64,000 nt of DNA from Curtobacterium sp. MCBD17_032 (GCF_003234855.1 NZ_QKTO01000001.1:124001-188000), one strand, 5' to 3'; shown: positions 1-8,890, counted from the first letter of the stretch. The notes: generated by a model from the sequence alone, not told the origin. Numbers and translations are program-made.

Positions 1-1
1 G

Positions 2-361
2 ACCGTGACCGCACTGCCGCCGGCGGTGCTCCTGCCCCGCCGCGCTCGCCTCCGCGCCGCGGTGGAGTTCATCCACGAGCGCGTCGCCGAGCCGATGAGC
101 GTCTCCGAGATCGCCGGCGCCGCCGGGCTGAGCGTCCGCGCGACGCAGGAGGCGTTCCAGCGGCACCTCGGGATGACCCCGATGCAGTACCTGCTGCAGG
201 TGCGGCTCGAGCAGGTCCGACGCGAGCTGCTGCAGGCGGACCCGACCACCGCCGCCGTGCAGACGATCGCTCGACGCTGGGGGTTCGCACACCTGGGCCG
301 CTTCTCCGCCGCGTACCGCACCGCCTACGGCGAGTACCCGAGGAACACCCTGCGCCGCTGA
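2..361 (+). CDS. AraC-family regulator, C-terminal part (cut by window edge)
   Basis: The frame is open to the left edge, so only the C-terminal DNA-binding part is present. About 105 residues match an AraC/XylS double helix-turn-helix: the first HTH lies around the segment SVSEIAGAAGLSVRATQEAF, and the second ends in WGFAHLGRFSAAYRTAYGEYP, the typical family signature. AraC proteins usually have about 280-330 residues, so the N-terminal sensing domain should lie upstream of the window. A GTG at position 5 could be read as a start but would give only half a protein. A short degraded copy of the same C-terminal signature lies at 2944-3036 on the other strand. Confidence 0.85.
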   Translation, partial: TVTALPPAVLLPRRARLRAAVEFIHERVAEPMSVSEIAGAAGLSVRATQEAFQRHLGMTPMQYLLQVRLEQVRRELLQADPTTAAVQTIARRWGFAHLGRFSAAYRTAYGEYPRNTLRR

Positions 362-426
362 GGTCGCTGACGTCGCTGACCCCGGTGCCGCGGGCGCGCA
401 CCCGTCGGCCGCGGCGGCCGCGGCGG

Positions 427-762
427 TCAGTCGAAGTCGTAGTCGTCCTGTCGGACGTCCGGGTCCTCGTTGACCGGGCGTGCGGGTCCCGCTGCGTCCG
501 CCATCCGGCGCACGTGCTCCACGAACGCCGCGTCGTCGAGGTCGCGGTCCCGGTCGTCGTCCGGCGCCGCGCTGAGCGTGATCTCGCTCGCCGGCCCGAT
601 CAACAGGGTCTCGACCGTCGGGGTGCCGTGCTCGTCGACAGTCGGGACGTCCACGGTGTCGGTCTTCCGGTTCGCCCCGAGCACCGCGGCGTAGTGGATG
701 ACGGCGTCCGCGGCGGCGTCGCTCGTCCGGATCGCGCGACCGGCGTACTGGATGTCCTTCAT
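427..762 (-). CDS. Small protein of unknown function, paralogue of the 61045-61332 gene
   Basis: The product has 111 residues starting [15 protein letters not shown], and I do not recognise a named family. It aligns over most of its length with the 95-residue product at the other end of the window. Shared features are the N-terminal MK, the pattern TSDxAAxAVxxYA, the segment VDVPxVDxxG and a later APDD. The C-terminal third is very acidic and ends DDYDFD. The start at 762 was chosen because the homology begins exactly there; the frame stays open further upstream but with atypical composition. It is probably a small cytosolic actinobacterial protein. Confidence 0.7.
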   Translation of the reverse strand: MKDIQYAGRAIRTSDAAADAVIHYAAVLGANRKTDTVDVPTVDEHGTPTVETLLIGPASEITLSAAPDDDRDRDLDDAAFVEHVRRMADAAGPARPVNEDPDVRQDDYDFD

Positions 763-949
763 CCGGCCAGTCAACGCGCGACGGGTGCGACCGGGTTCAG
801 GTCCTCCGCCGGACGCACATGCACCCGACGCGCGGCGGCACCGGACGCCCCCGACGTGCAGCGTCCCCCGCCCTCGCGGAACAGACGGAGCCGTCCGTGT
901 GTTGCACCGGGTACTGTCGCAGCCAGCGTCACGAACCACGGAGGTACCG

Positions 950-1471
950 ATGACCACCACCGAGACCGCGATCCTCGCCGGCGGATGTTTCTGGGGAGCG
1001 CAGCAGCTCCTCCGCCGTCGCCCGGGTGTCATCAGCACCCGCGTCGGCTACTCCGGCGGCGACGTCCCGAACGCCACCTACCGCAACCACGGCACGCACG
1101 CCGAGGCCGTCGAGATCGTCTTCGACCCCACGGTGATCTCGTACCGCGAGCTCCTCGAGTTCTTCTTCCAGATCCACGACCCGTCGACGAAGAACCGCCA
1201 GGGCAACGACGTCGGCATGAGCTACCGCTCCGCCGTCTTCTTCACCTCGGACGAGCAGCGCGACGTCGCCCTCGACACCATCGCCGACGTCGACGCATCC
1301 GGCCTGTGGCCGGGCAAGGTCGTCACCGAGGTCACCCCCGCCGGCCCCTTCTGGGAGGCCGAGGAGGAGCACCAGGACTACCTCGAGAAGATCCCGAACG
1401 GCTACACGTGCCACTTCGTGCGCCCGGGCTGGGTGCTGCCGAAGCGCAGCGAGGCGGCCGCCACGGCCTGA
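950..1471 (+). CDS. msrA: Peptide-methionine (S)-S-oxide reductase MsrA
   Basis: The product has 173 residues, the usual length for a stand-alone MsrA. It reduces methionine S-sulfoxide in proteins and free methionine in the cytosol, repairing oxidative damage. The catalytic motif GGCFWGA lies at residues 11-17, with Cys13 as nucleophile. Other family signatures are RVGYSGG, the [15 protein letters not shown] segment and [10 protein letters not shown]. The C-terminus is short, with no fused MsrB domain. A GGAGG ribosome site lies just before the ATG at 950. The gene stands alone and is followed by a strong perfect hairpin at 1505-1552. Confidence 0.97.
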   Translation: MTTTETAILAGGCFWGAQQLLRRRPGVISTRVGYSGGDVPNATYRNHGTHAEAVEIVFDPTVISYRELLEFFFQIHDPSTKNRQGNDVGMSYRSAVFFTSDEQRDVALDTIADVDASGLWPGKVVTEVTPAGPFWEAEEEHQDYLEKIPNGYTCHFVRPGWVLPKRSEAAATA

Positions 1472-1504
1472 CCGGCCGGCCCGTCGCACACGGCGCGACC
1501 ACCT

Positions 1505-1552
1505 GACGGACGGGAGGCCCGGTACCAGCTGGTACCGGGCCTCCCGTCCGTC
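1505..1552. terminator. Perfect 48-nt palindrome between convergent genes
   Basis: Two 22-nt perfectly complementary arms (1505-1526 and 1531-1552) surround AGCT. The hairpin lies between the stop of msrA and the end of the convergent RsbW-like gene, so it probably terminates transcription from both sides. There is no long T-run. Confidence 0.8.
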
Positions 1553-1581
1553 GTCGGTTCTGCGGGCGCGAGTGAGCCGCG

Positions 1582-2088
1582 TCAGCGCGCGCCGTCGCCG
1601 CTCGTGTCCTCCGCGACGTCGTGCTCGCGCTGGAGCGGCTCCGGCAGGCCCATCACGAGCCGCCACCGGTTGCCCTCGGGGTCCCGCTCGTAGGAGAAGT
1701 CGTCCATGAGCAGTTCGATCATGGCGATCCCGCGACCGGACTCGGCCATCTCCTCGGGGTCCGGCATCTCCGTCCGGAACGGTACCTGCACCTCGGCACC
1801 GCTGTCGCTGAGGACCGCCTCGAGCGTCGTCGCCGTCCGACGCAGCGTCAGCTGGCACACGAGCCGCTCGTTCCCCTCGGCGTGCTCGATGACGTTCCCC
1901 GCGAGTTCCAGCAGCGCGGTCTCGAACCGCATCCGTTCGCTCGGACCGAGGTCGGCGTTGCGGTGCCAGAGGTCGTCGACCGAGTCGTGCACCTCGTCCA
2001 CGTCGTTCGGCGGGACGACGAGCAGCACCGTGCGTTCCCACGCGGGGCCGGAGATCGCCGAACTCGCACCCGTGCCGTCAGTCACCAT
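1582..2088 (-). CDS. RsbW-like serine kinase / ATP-binding protein (HATPase fold)
   Basis: The product has 168 residues with a GHKL/HATPase_c fold. The N-box is ELAGNVIEHA (residues 61-70), with Asn65 expected to bind Mg-ATP. The G1 box is SDSGAEV (Asp95 and Gly97) and the G2 box ESGRGIAMI (about 117-124). This size and order fit RsbW/SpoIIAB-type anti-sigma factors or related regulatory kinases. No sigma factor or anti-anti-sigma gene lies next to it, so its partner is unknown. The ATG at 2088 has a GAGG upstream. Confidence 0.85.
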   Translation of the reverse strand: MVTDGTGASSAISGPAWERTVLLVVPPNDVDEVHDSVDDLWHRNADLGPSERMRFETALLELAGNVIEHAEGNERLVCQLTLRRTATTLEAVLSDSGAEVQVPFRTEMPDPEEMAESGRGIAMIELLMDDFSYERDPEGNRWRLVMGLPEPLQREHDVAEDTSGDGAR

Positions 2089-2188
2089 GCGCACATCCTC
2101 ACACCTCCGCCGGGGTCTGCGGCAGTACCCGAGGCGTTCCGCCCCGTCCTCGCCCGACCGCCGCGCCCCCCTGTGGGAAGATCGCAGG

Positions 2189-2923
2189 GTGGACGCCACC
2201 CGACGACCCGCGGCCGTCGTCATCGCCGCGATGAGCGAAGAGGTCTCGGCCTTCACCGACCTGTTCGGCGGTGGCCCCGTCCTGCACGGCCCGACCGGCG
2301 GGCACGACGAACACCACCTCCTCGACGTCGACAGCGCCACCGTCGCCGTGCGTCGGAGCGGCATCGGCTTCACGAACGCGACCGCCGCCGTCGCGCACGC
2401 CTTCCACGACTTCGGCCCCGGCGTCCCCGTCATCAGCGTGGGCACCGCCGGTGGGCTCGCCCGCGACGTCCGACTCGGCGACGTCGTCGTCGGCGGCTCG
2501 TACGTCAACCTCAACGCCGACGCCACCGCCTTCGGGTACGCGCTCGGCCAGGTACCGGGCATGCCGCCCGAGTACGCGGCCGACCTCGACCTCGTCCGTC
2601 GCGCCCACGGTGTCACGACCGACGACGTCGTCCGCACGGCGCCGATCGGCTCGAGCGAGGTCTTCGTCACCGACGGCCGTGCCCATGTCCTCCGCCGCAC
2701 GTTCCCGACCGTCGCCGCCGTGGACATGGAGTCCGCCGCGATCGCGCAGTTCGCCTCTGTGCACGCCATGCCGTTCGTGTCGGTCCGCGGCATCAGCGAC
2801 CTGTGCGCCCCGGACGGCGACGAGTTCCGGGAGCACCTCGACGACGCTGCGGCGCGGGCGGCGCGGATCGTGCACGGGGTGGTCGTGGGGTTGGCGCGAG
2901 AGGCCGTGCTGCCGGGGCGGTGA
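2189..2923 (+). CDS. MTA/SAH-type nucleosidase (purine phosphorylase superfamily)
   Basis: The product has 244 residues starting at GTG. It would cleave the N-glycosidic bond of 5'-methylthioadenosine, S-adenosylhomocysteine or a related nucleoside in purine salvage and the methyl cycle. Visible signatures are AAMSEE (residues 14-18, catalytic Glu region), VISVGTAGGLA, VDMESAAIA (179-186) and the ISDLC segment with Asp204. The family usually has 230-250 residues. The gene is divergent from the RsbW-like gene with about 100 bp between the starts. Exact substrate preference cannot be read from sequence; futalosine hydrolase is an alternative. Confidence 0.88.
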   Translation: MDATRRPAAVVIAAMSEEVSAFTDLFGGGPVLHGPTGGHDEHHLLDVDSATVAVRRSGIGFTNATAAVAHAFHDFGPGVPVISVGTAGGLARDVRLGDVVVGGSYVNLNADATAFGYALGQVPGMPPEYAADLDLVRRAHGVTTDDVVRTAPIGSSEVFVTDGRAHVLRRTFPTVAAVDMESAAIAQFASVHAMPFVSVRGISDLCAPDGDEFREHLDDAAARAARIVHGVVVGLAREAVLPGR

Positions 2924-2943
2924 CGTCCGAGCGGCCCGTCTGG

Positions 2944-3036
2944 TCATTGCTGCAGGGTCGCCTTCGGGTACTCGCCGAAGGACTGTGCGGAGACACCGGA
3001 GAACCGGCCGAGGTGTGTGGGGCCCCACTCGATCGT
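2944..3036 (-). pseudogene. Remnant of an AraC-family regulator (last ~30 codons)
   Basis: Read on the minus strand, the final 30 codons give WGPTHLGRFSGVSAQSFGEYP. This is the terminal signature of the AraC HTH and closely matches the intact AraC gene at the left edge of the window (WGFAHLGRFSAAYRTAYGEYP). The residues upstream of this piece do not resemble an AraC protein, so only a tail fragment survives. Confidence 0.65.
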
Positions 3037-3320
3037 CGGTTCGTGGAACTCCACGGCGCTCGACGTCCCCGAGCACCAGTCGGGCTTCGCCGTCCCGTTC
3101 TGCCAGGGGAACGACGCGCTCGCGAGCACAGCCCACTGGTGCTGCACGCTGCCGCGAAGGACGTCCGGATCAACCCGCATGCTGCGGTCAACGGCGTGCT
3201 CGACAACCCCTTCCAGCGGCTGTCGGCCGAGGGAGCGTCGGGCGCGGCTCGTCCGTCCGGGGGATGGTGTTCATGGCCGGTGTCCCTGGTCGGTGATCGG
3301 GGTGCGGTGCGGGCCGCAGA

Positions 3321-4703
3321 TCAGCATGCGGACACGCTCGGGGCGGAGGGCTCTGACGTCACGGCCAACAGTGCTGCGACATCGGTGGCCGCGCGGTGGC
3401 CGGAGAGGACGGCGCCGTTCATGGTCCCCGATGTCTCGTCGGCGGTCTCGGTGCCCGCCCAGTGGACGTGTCCGACCGGTTGGCGGAGGAACCGTCCGAA
3501 GGTGGTCCATGCCCTCGGTGCGACGGCCGGGTTCGGGCCGCCGGGGGCGAAGGTGTCGTTGCCCCAGGCGAAGTCCTCGTAGTCGGTGATCCTGAGCGCC
3601 TCGGACCCGTACAGGTGCACCAGGTGCGCGAGCACCCGCTCGGATCGTTCTCCGCGGTCGTACGAGTCGAAGCCGCGGGGGTCGCAGAAGACCATGAGGA
3701 TGCCCGGGCGGTCGAGTCCGGAGCTGACGTCGAAGGTGAGGAACACGGTGTCGTCGTCGGAGACAGCCTCGCCGGAGAGTCCGCTGTCGCGCCAGAAGGG
3801 GCGGTCGTAGGCAACGAACGCCTTGCTGAGGGCGCCGAGGCGCCAGGTGCGGGACAGCCCGCGGTGCTGCTCGGGCAGGGCCGGCTCGAACGTGATCGCG
3901 GACCGGTGGGCCGGTGCGGCGGTGACGATGACGTAGCGGGCGTCGACGGTGAGGCTGTCGGTCTCCACGGTCACCGTGGTGCCGTGGGTCGTGATCTTCC
4001 GCACGGGTGCGTCGACGATGACGCGGGGGCCGAGCGTCTCGGCGAACCGCTCGACGAGGGTGTGCACGGTGCCGGCGATGCGGTCCTGCTGGTCGCCGCC
4101 TTCGACGGACATCATGTGTTCGAGCCCGCCGAGGGTCTTGAAGTACCGCAACGCGTTGAACAGTGAGATGTCCCCTGCAGGGGCGCCCCAGTGCACCTTG
4201 CTGATCATGTCGACGAAGCGGCGCGTGTCCTTCAGGGCGTGCTGCTTCGTCAGCCAGTCGCCGAGCGAGACTGCGTCGTACTCCTCGACCCGGGGGTGCT
4301 TGTACGCGTCCACGGTGGGCAGGTGGTCGACGATCCTCTGCAGCTTCCCCGTGATGCGGGCGAGGTCGAGGACGACCCAGGGCGCGAGGGCCAGTGCGCT
4401 CTCTGCGCGGCGGCGGCCACCGAACGAGATCAGGCCCTTGCCGTCGTGGAACTGGGGGACGGTGCTGCCGCCGAGTCGGTCGATGAGCGCGTGCATGGCG
4501 GTGTGGTCGGGTGCGACCCAGGTGGCGCCGGCGTCGACGGGCACGCCGGCGACTGAAGTGGTGTGGATGCGGCCGCCGACGCGCTCGCGGCCCTCGAGGA
4601 CGAGGACGTCGTGGCCCTGCTGGGTCAGCTGGTCGGCGGCGGACAGCCCGGCGAGGCCGGCGCCGACGATCACGACGTCGACGGATCGGGAAGTGGTGGT
4701 CAT
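3321..4703 (-). CDS. FAD-dependent flavin amine oxidase (monoamine/putrescine oxidase type)
   Basis: The product has 460 residues and oxidatively deaminates an amine, making H2O2 and an aldehyde. The N-terminus carries the FAD dinucleotide-binding motif VGAGLAGL (13-20), followed by GRERVGGRIHT and DAGATWV, all typical of the amino-oxidase family. The C-terminus has the second FAD-contact motif around WAGTETADETSGTMNGA. Length matches bacterial monoamine or putrescine oxidases (about 450). The MFS exporter gene upstream is co-oriented after a 157-bp gap. The substrate is not predictable. Confidence 0.9.
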   Translation of the reverse strand: MTTTSRSVDVVIVGAGLAGLSAADQLTQQGHDVLVLEGRERVGGRIHTTSVAGVPVDAGATWVAPDHTAMHALIDRLGGSTVPQFHDGKGLISFGGRRRAESALALAPWVVLDLARITGKLQRIVDHLPTVDAYKHPRVEEYDAVSLGDWLTKQHALKDTRRFVDMISKVHWGAPAGDISLFNALRYFKTLGGLEHMMSVEGGDQQDRIAGTVHTLVERFAETLGPRVIVDAPVRKITTHGTTVTVETDSLTVDARYVIVTAAPAHRSAITFEPALPEQHRGLSRTWRLGALSKAFVAYDRPFWRDSGLSGEAVSDDDTVFLTFDVSSGLDRPGILMVFCDPRGFDSYDRGERSERVLAHLVHLYGSEALRITDYEDFAWGNDTFAPGGPNPAVAPRAWTTFGRFLRQPVGHVHWAGTETADETSGTMNGAVLSGHRAATDVAALLAVTSEPSAPSVSAC

Positions 4704-4860
4704 GGAGTTCTCTGTTCGTGAGCGTCGGGAGGCGGTGGAGCCGGATCAACCGGCGGTCGCGGACGCGCGGTCGCTGCGCGGCTGCCTGCGGTGTGGTCGC
4801 GGCGGGGGACGTCAGCACGGCCGACGTCGACGATCTCCACGACGGTGATCTCCTCGACCC

Positions 4861-6375
4861 TCAGTGCTCGACGGGGGTCTCGGGGCGGGACGGGATCGCA
4901 CGCCACGCGATGACGGCTGCGACGACGAGCAGTACTGCGGCGATCACGGAGGTCCACTGCATCCCGACCGTGAAGGCGTGCTGCGCCTGTTCGATGACGG
5001 CGATGACGGCCTGGTTCGTGGTGTCGAGCTGGGTGACACCGGTCGCGAGTGATTCCCGCATCGCTTGTCCGACGTCGGAGTCGGCGATCGCGGGCAGGTT
5101 GCCGCGGTAGAAGGCGAGCTGCACCGAACCGAGGACGGCGATGCCGAGGGCAGCACCGAGTTCGTACGCGGTCTCGGCGATGGAGGATGCTGCTCCGGCG
5201 CGGTCGCGAGGGGCAGCACCGACGACGGCGTCGGTGGTGAGTGTCATCGCCAGGCCCGCTCCGAACCCGACGATCGCGAAGCCGATGATGATGCCGGCGA
5301 GGCCGTCGAGCCCTTCCGCGAGAGCGAGGACTCCGAGGCCGATCGCGCCGAGTCCGAGACCGACGCCGATGGCGCGTCCGCGGCCGAGTCTGCCGAGCAT
5401 GAACCCGGCGAGCGCGATGACGATGATCGACGCGACGGTCGCGGACAACTCGGTCAGTCCGGCCTGGAGCGGGTTCAGGCCGCGCACGAGCTGGAGGTAC
5501 TGGGAGAAGAAGAACAGCAGCCCGACGAACGCGAAGATCGACACCGTGTTCGCCATCACCGCACCGCTGAACGCCGGCGACCGGAACAGGGACACGTCGA
5601 TCAGGGGCCGGGTCAGTCGATGCTGACGGCGCAGGAACCACCATCCCGCAGCGACACCCACCAGCACAGCGACGGCGACGCTCCAGTCCAGACCCTCCGC
5701 GAAGACGTGCTTGATGGCGTAGACGATCGCGACGATCGCGACGAAGGACGACAGCGCTGACAGGAGGTCGATGCGTGCGCCGCGGGGGTCCCGCGACTCC
5801 GGCAGCAAGAACACGCCACCGACCAGGACGAGCACCATGATCGGGACGTTGATCAGGAAGACACTGCCCCAGTGGAAGTGCTCCAGGAGCGCGCCGCCCA
5901 CGATCGGCCCGACGGCGGCGCCGGCGGTGGCGCCCGCCGCCCACACCGCGATCGCGCGGGTGCGCAGCGCCGGGTCGGAGAAGACGTTCCGCACCAGCGC
6001 GAGGGTCGACGGCATGATCGTCGCGCCGCTGATGCCCAGGATCGCGCGGGCGGCGATCAGCATCTCCGGGCTCGTGGCGAACGCGGCGAGCAGCGACGAC
6101 AGCCCGAAGCCGAGCGAACCGATCAGGAGCAGCCGCTTCCGACCGACCCGGTCCGCGACGTTGCCCATCGTGACCAGCAGCCCGGCCAGCGCGAACGAGT
6201 AGACGTCGCCGATCCAGAGCAGCTGCGTGGCAGTCGGCTTGAGATCCGCCGTCAGCGCCGGCACGGCGAGGGAGAGCACGGTGCCGTCGATCGCGAGCAA
6301 GAGCACGGCCAGGGTGAGGATCCCGAGCGCTGCCCAGCTGCGAGCGGTCACCGGTGCGGAAGTCGTCGAAGTCAC
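4861..6375 (-). CDS. MFS drug-efflux transporter, DHA2 (14-TM) family
   Basis: The product has about 504 residues and is an integral membrane, proton-driven exporter. The first helix is AALGILTLAVLLLAIDGTVL, with the DGTVLSLAVPAL pattern of DHA2 proteins. Motif A follows as GNVADRVGRKR, then the motif-C-like stretch around GATAGAAVGPIVGGALL. About 14 hydrophobic segments are visible. The GTG at 6375 was chosen because the protein similarity begins there, and the TetR operator at 6388-6405 lies immediately upstream. The divergent TetR gene almost certainly represses it. Confidence 0.9.
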   Translation of the reverse strand: MTSTTSAPVTARSWAALGILTLAVLLLAIDGTVLSLAVPALTADLKPTATQLLWIGDVYSFALAGLLVTMGNVADRVGRKRLLLIGSLGFGLSSLLAAFATSPEMLIAARAILGISGATIMPSTLALVRNVFSDPALRTRAIAVWAAGATAGAAVGPIVGGALLEHFHWGSVFLINVPIMVLVLVGGVFLLPESRDPRGARIDLLSALSSFVAIVAIVYAIKHVFAEGLDWSVAVAVLVGVAAGWWFLRRQHRLTRPLIDVSLFRSPAFSGAVMANTVSIFAFVGLLFFFSQYLQLVRGLNPLQAGLTELSATVASIIVIALAGFMLGRLGRGRAIGVGLGLGAIGLGVLALAEGLDGLAGIIIGFAIVGFGAGLAMTLTTDAVVGAAPRDRAGAASSIAETAYELGAALGIAVLGSVQLAFYRGNLPAIADSDVGQAMRESLATGVTQLDTTNQAVIAVIEQAQHAFTVGMQWTSVIAAVLLVVAAVIAWRAIPSRPETPVEH

Positions 6376-6387
6376 GACGGCGACTGT

Positions 6388-6405
6388 ACCGACCAAATGG
6401 TCGGT
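6388..6405. promoter_or_regulatory. TetR operator between MFS exporter and its regulator
   Basis: A perfect inverted repeat ACCGACCA-AA-TGGTCGGT lies 13 bp before the exporter start in the divergent intergenic region. Size and position fit an operator for the adjacent TetR protein. Confidence 0.75.
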
Positions 6406-6507
6406 TGGAGAACGTATGTAGACTGTTGTCAGGAGTTGAGCAGGTTGGGCCCACACTTGCCCAGGGAGACGGAAACCGTCCCCCTGTCACATGCCGAGGA
6501 GCAGGCC

Positions 6508-7101
6508 ATGCCAGAGCACGATGCGTCGTCACCGCGATCGACCCGCAACGCCGGGCGCACTCGAGCTGCAGTACTCGCTGCAGCCGCGGAAGCGATGGCC
6601 GTCCGGGGCACGGGCGTCTCGCTCGAGCACATCGCCAAGCACGCCGGCGTTTCGAAGGGCGGCCTCCTCCACCACTTCCCGAACCGAGAAGCCCTGATCG
6701 TGGCGCTCGTCGACGACGCCCAGCAACAGCTTCGGGACAGCGTGCTCCAACACCTCGACCTCACCGAGAACCGCCCGGGCAAGCTCCTCCGCGCCTACGT
6801 CCGCGCGATGACCTCCGGAGCCGACGCAACGCTGCAGTACTTCACGGCAGCCCCCTCGTGGGCCGGGATCTACCAGATCCCGAAGGTCAGCGAGATCACG
6901 ACCGCGGACACGCACTGGTGGAACGAGAACCTGGCCGCCGACGGCCTGTCGGCAGATCGGATCCTGGTGGTCCGACGCGCGGCGGAAGGGATCGCTGCAG
7001 CCGTCGCGTACGGCGACGAACCGTCATCAGCAGCAGAGCATGCACGCGCTCTCCTCCTGCACCTCGCCGACGGCGGCGAGCTCGGTGACCGCGGCGCGTA
7101 G
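6508..7101 (+). CDS. TetR-family transcriptional repressor
   Basis: The product has 197 residues. The N-terminal HTH reads SLEHIAKHAGVSKGGLLHHF, the TetR signature, at about residues 41-60. The rest is a helical ligand-binding domain of the TetR_C type. The ATG at 6508 is preceded by GAGGAG. It is divergent from the MFS exporter and shares the palindromic operator at 6388-6405, so it is likely a local drug-responsive repressor of both genes. Confidence 0.92.
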   Translation: MPEHDASSPRSTRNAGRTRAAVLAAAAEAMAVRGTGVSLEHIAKHAGVSKGGLLHHFPNREALIVALVDDAQQQLRDSVLQHLDLTENRPGKLLRAYVRAMTSGADATLQYFTAAPSWAGIYQIPKVSEITTADTHWWNENLAADGLSADRILVVRRAAEGIAAAVAYGDEPSSAAEHARALLLHLADGGELGDRGA

Positions 7102-7430
7102 ACCGGTCCGACGAACTTCCACTCCGCCTCACAGCAGATCGAAGATCAGCACCTCGCTGCGCACGCTCGGGGACGGGCGGGGGTGCCTAAGACACCTCGT
7201 CTGGCGAACTCTGGCGGATCACCCCGCAGAGGGGGGAGGCAGCAGCGGCAGAGTCGCGCGCTGAGGAGAGGAGTTCGGTGCAGCGCTCTGGTGCTCGCTC
7301 AAGACGGCGCGGCGCCGATCCGTCACGCAGTGAAGGACGCCGGATCGACGAGCCCAGTCTCAGCGCGGTAGGGCGTGGATACCGCGCGAGCTCCGCGCGG
7401 AAGGAGCACCAGAGCCGCGTCCGGAAACAG
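7102..7430. other. Intergenic, no gene recognised
   Basis: This stretch lies between the TetR gene and the hairpin at 7431. I see no convincing coding frame, tRNA or known RNA. It is probably core DNA that originally lay beyond the terminator of the tRNA-Ser gene. Confidence 0.5.
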
Positions 7431-7458
7431 GAAGACCCCCGCTTGAACGGGGGTCTTC
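7431..7458 (-). terminator. Rho-independent terminator, probably the displaced tRNA-Ser terminator
   Basis: The 10-bp stem GAAGACCCCC / GGGGGTCTTC surrounds an 8-nt loop. The hairpin abuts TGTGGCGG at 7459-7466, the same eight bases found at the 3' end of tRNA-Ser (56766-56773). If the island is removed, the hairpin falls two bases past the tRNA CCA end on the tRNA strand. It therefore looks like the original terminator of that tRNA gene. Confidence 0.75.
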
Positions 7459-7466
7459 TGTGGCGG
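7459..7466. repeat. Left target-site duplication TGTGGCGG
   Basis: These eight bases are identical to 56766-56773 just outside the right inverted repeat. A ninth base differs (C at 7467, T at 56774). This is the expected footprint of a transposase insertion. Confidence 0.7.
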
Positions 7467-7467
7467 C

Positions 7468-7484
7468 GGGTCATTTGCAGGTCT
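7468..7484 (+). repeat. Left terminal inverted repeat of the island
   Basis: GGGTCATTTGCAGGTCT reads inward and matches the right end (minus strand of 56749-56765, GGGTCATTTGCAAGTCT) at 16 of 17 positions. Similarity stops after this block. Confidence 0.7.
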
Positions 7485-7780
7485 TACGGACCCGCGCGGT
7501 GGTGCGGATCGAGCGGTCCTCCATGAAAGCCTCAACCTGGGTTTCCCCTGGGGCCGCCCTCATTTTCCCCCCTTTGCCGAAAGCCCAGGTCAGGGGCAGT
7601 TTGTTCGATGAGGACCGACTTGCTCGCAATGGGCCCACAAACCCGAGCCACCCCTTCGGTGAGTGCTTGCGGCTCACGGCCGTGGCCGCCCTCCAGGACC
7701 CCTCCGACCGCACCCTTGCATCGCTGATGCAGCCCTTGATACTGTCTAGTCACTTACCAGTCAGTACCGAAGGATGTCGG
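7485..7780. other. Left end of the island; no clear gene
   Basis: A minus-strand frame of about 80 codons ends with a TGA inside the left inverted repeat (7471-7473), but its sequence resembles nothing I recognise. It may be a chance frame or the remains of an end-linked gene. The last 50 bases probably hold the promoter of the XRE regulator. Confidence 0.4.
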
Positions 7781-8545
7781 ATGCCCCCTCGAGTCAAGTC
7801 CAGCGACACCATCATCGGCGAGGCGATCCGCGCCCGTCGCATCAGCCTCGGGCACACGGTCGAGGTCGCCGCTACCCGGGCCGGAGTCGGAGCCAAGAGC
7901 TGGGCGCGGTACGAAAGCGGAGCGTCGATTCGCGCGGATAAGGTACGAGGCGTCTGCCGCGCGCTTGGGTGGGCAAGTCTGGAAGCCGCAGGCGCCCCAG
8001 TGGACGATGACGACATGCTCGACGTTGATGACTCGCACAAGGCTTGGTCGCCTCCGCTCGCCGAAAGGCTCGGCGATTCGGCCGCCGCCGTATTCGCAGT
8101 CGGCAGCGACCTCGTCTACGACACCGCGACTGACGAGCTTCGCGAACTCGCCCGACTCCCCCGCGGCTCCCACCTCGGACAGTTGGACGTGTCGTGGTTC
8201 GTCGACGAACTTCCGGCCCAGTTCCTCACCCGATACGACTACGAGTTCATGTTCGCGCTTCGAGGAGCGGTTCGGCTCCTCCGCGAGCGCGCTGCGGTGT
8301 CATTGCCGACGGCGACGAGCGTGCTGCAGGAGCTGGCCCTGGCGATGATCCTCGGTCAGGCGGAAGTATTTGCCGACACCTACCCGGCGTCGTTCCCGGA
8401 CGATGAGGACTCGGACTGGAAGGAATGGTTCGCTGAGCTACAGGAGGACACTGACGCGCTGGCGGCAGCAACGTCGGAGCGTCCCGTAAGCGAGCAGTCG
8501 GTGTACCACTTTGACCACTGGAACGAGGACCAGTTCAACGTGTGA
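7781..8545 (+). CDS. XRE-type HTH DNA-binding protein
   Basis: The product has 254 residues. An N-terminal lambda-repressor-like HTH spans about residues 8-65 (IGEAIRARRISLGHTVEVAA, then GAKSWARYESG). An acidic linker (DDDDMLDVDD) follows, then a helical domain of about 170 residues that I do not recognise. The ATG at 7781 has an AAGGA upstream. As the first gene of the island it may regulate cargo or element functions. The C-terminal part could sense a ligand or bind a toxin-like partner; this is a guess. Confidence 0.8.
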   Translation: MPPRVKSSDTIIGEAIRARRISLGHTVEVAATRAGVGAKSWARYESGASIRADKVRGVCRALGWASLEAAGAPVDDDDMLDVDDSHKAWSPPLAERLGDSAAAVFAVGSDLVYDTATDELRELARLPRGSHLGQLDVSWFVDELPAQFLTRYDYEFMFALRGAVRLLRERAAVSLPTATSVLQELALAMILGQAEVFADTYPASFPDDEDSDWKEWFAELQEDTDALAAATSERPVSEQSVYHFDHWNEDQFNV

Positions 8546-8641
8546 GCCACATGCGCCACCCGGGCCGTCAGTAGCGACGATCGGTGCCGATAGTAGGGGT
8601 TACAGCACCGAAGCTGGAGCCGTAACACTAGGAGCTACACC

Positions 8642-8890
8642 ATGACTGTCCGTATTGCCCACATCTCGTACGAGCCGCACCATCGCGTTTGGCGCCTGCG
8701 CCTCGACCCCGACGCGACCGGCACCGGAGACAAAGCTGGTGACCTCATCGGGTTCAGCGGGAACATCCACGAGCCAGAGGACGAGCTCAAGGTGACGATG
8801 CTGCTGTCTGCATGGCGTGTCCGTCCTGAACTCGGCGGCTGGCAGGACGCCGACGGGACGTGGGTCGTACCGGTGGTGCGGCTCGAGTAG
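8642..8890 (+). CDS. Hypothetical 82-residue protein
   Basis: The protein is small and acidic and starts MTVRIAHISYEPHHRVWRLR. A good AGGAG ribosome site precedes the ATG. The C-terminal 17 residues (GWQDADGTWVVPVVRLE) are echoed by a decayed copy at 12681-12734, so the family once had another member nearby. No function is assigned. Confidence 0.65.
   Translation: MTVRIAHISYEPHHRVWRLRLDPDATGTGDKAGDLIGFSGNIHEPEDELKVTMLLSAWRVRPELGGWQDADGTWVVPVVRLE

Noticed and set aside
7471-7713. A minus-strand frame ending inside the left TIR
   Set aside because: About 80 codons with no recognisable family, no good ribosome site and biased composition; kept only as a remark on the left end.
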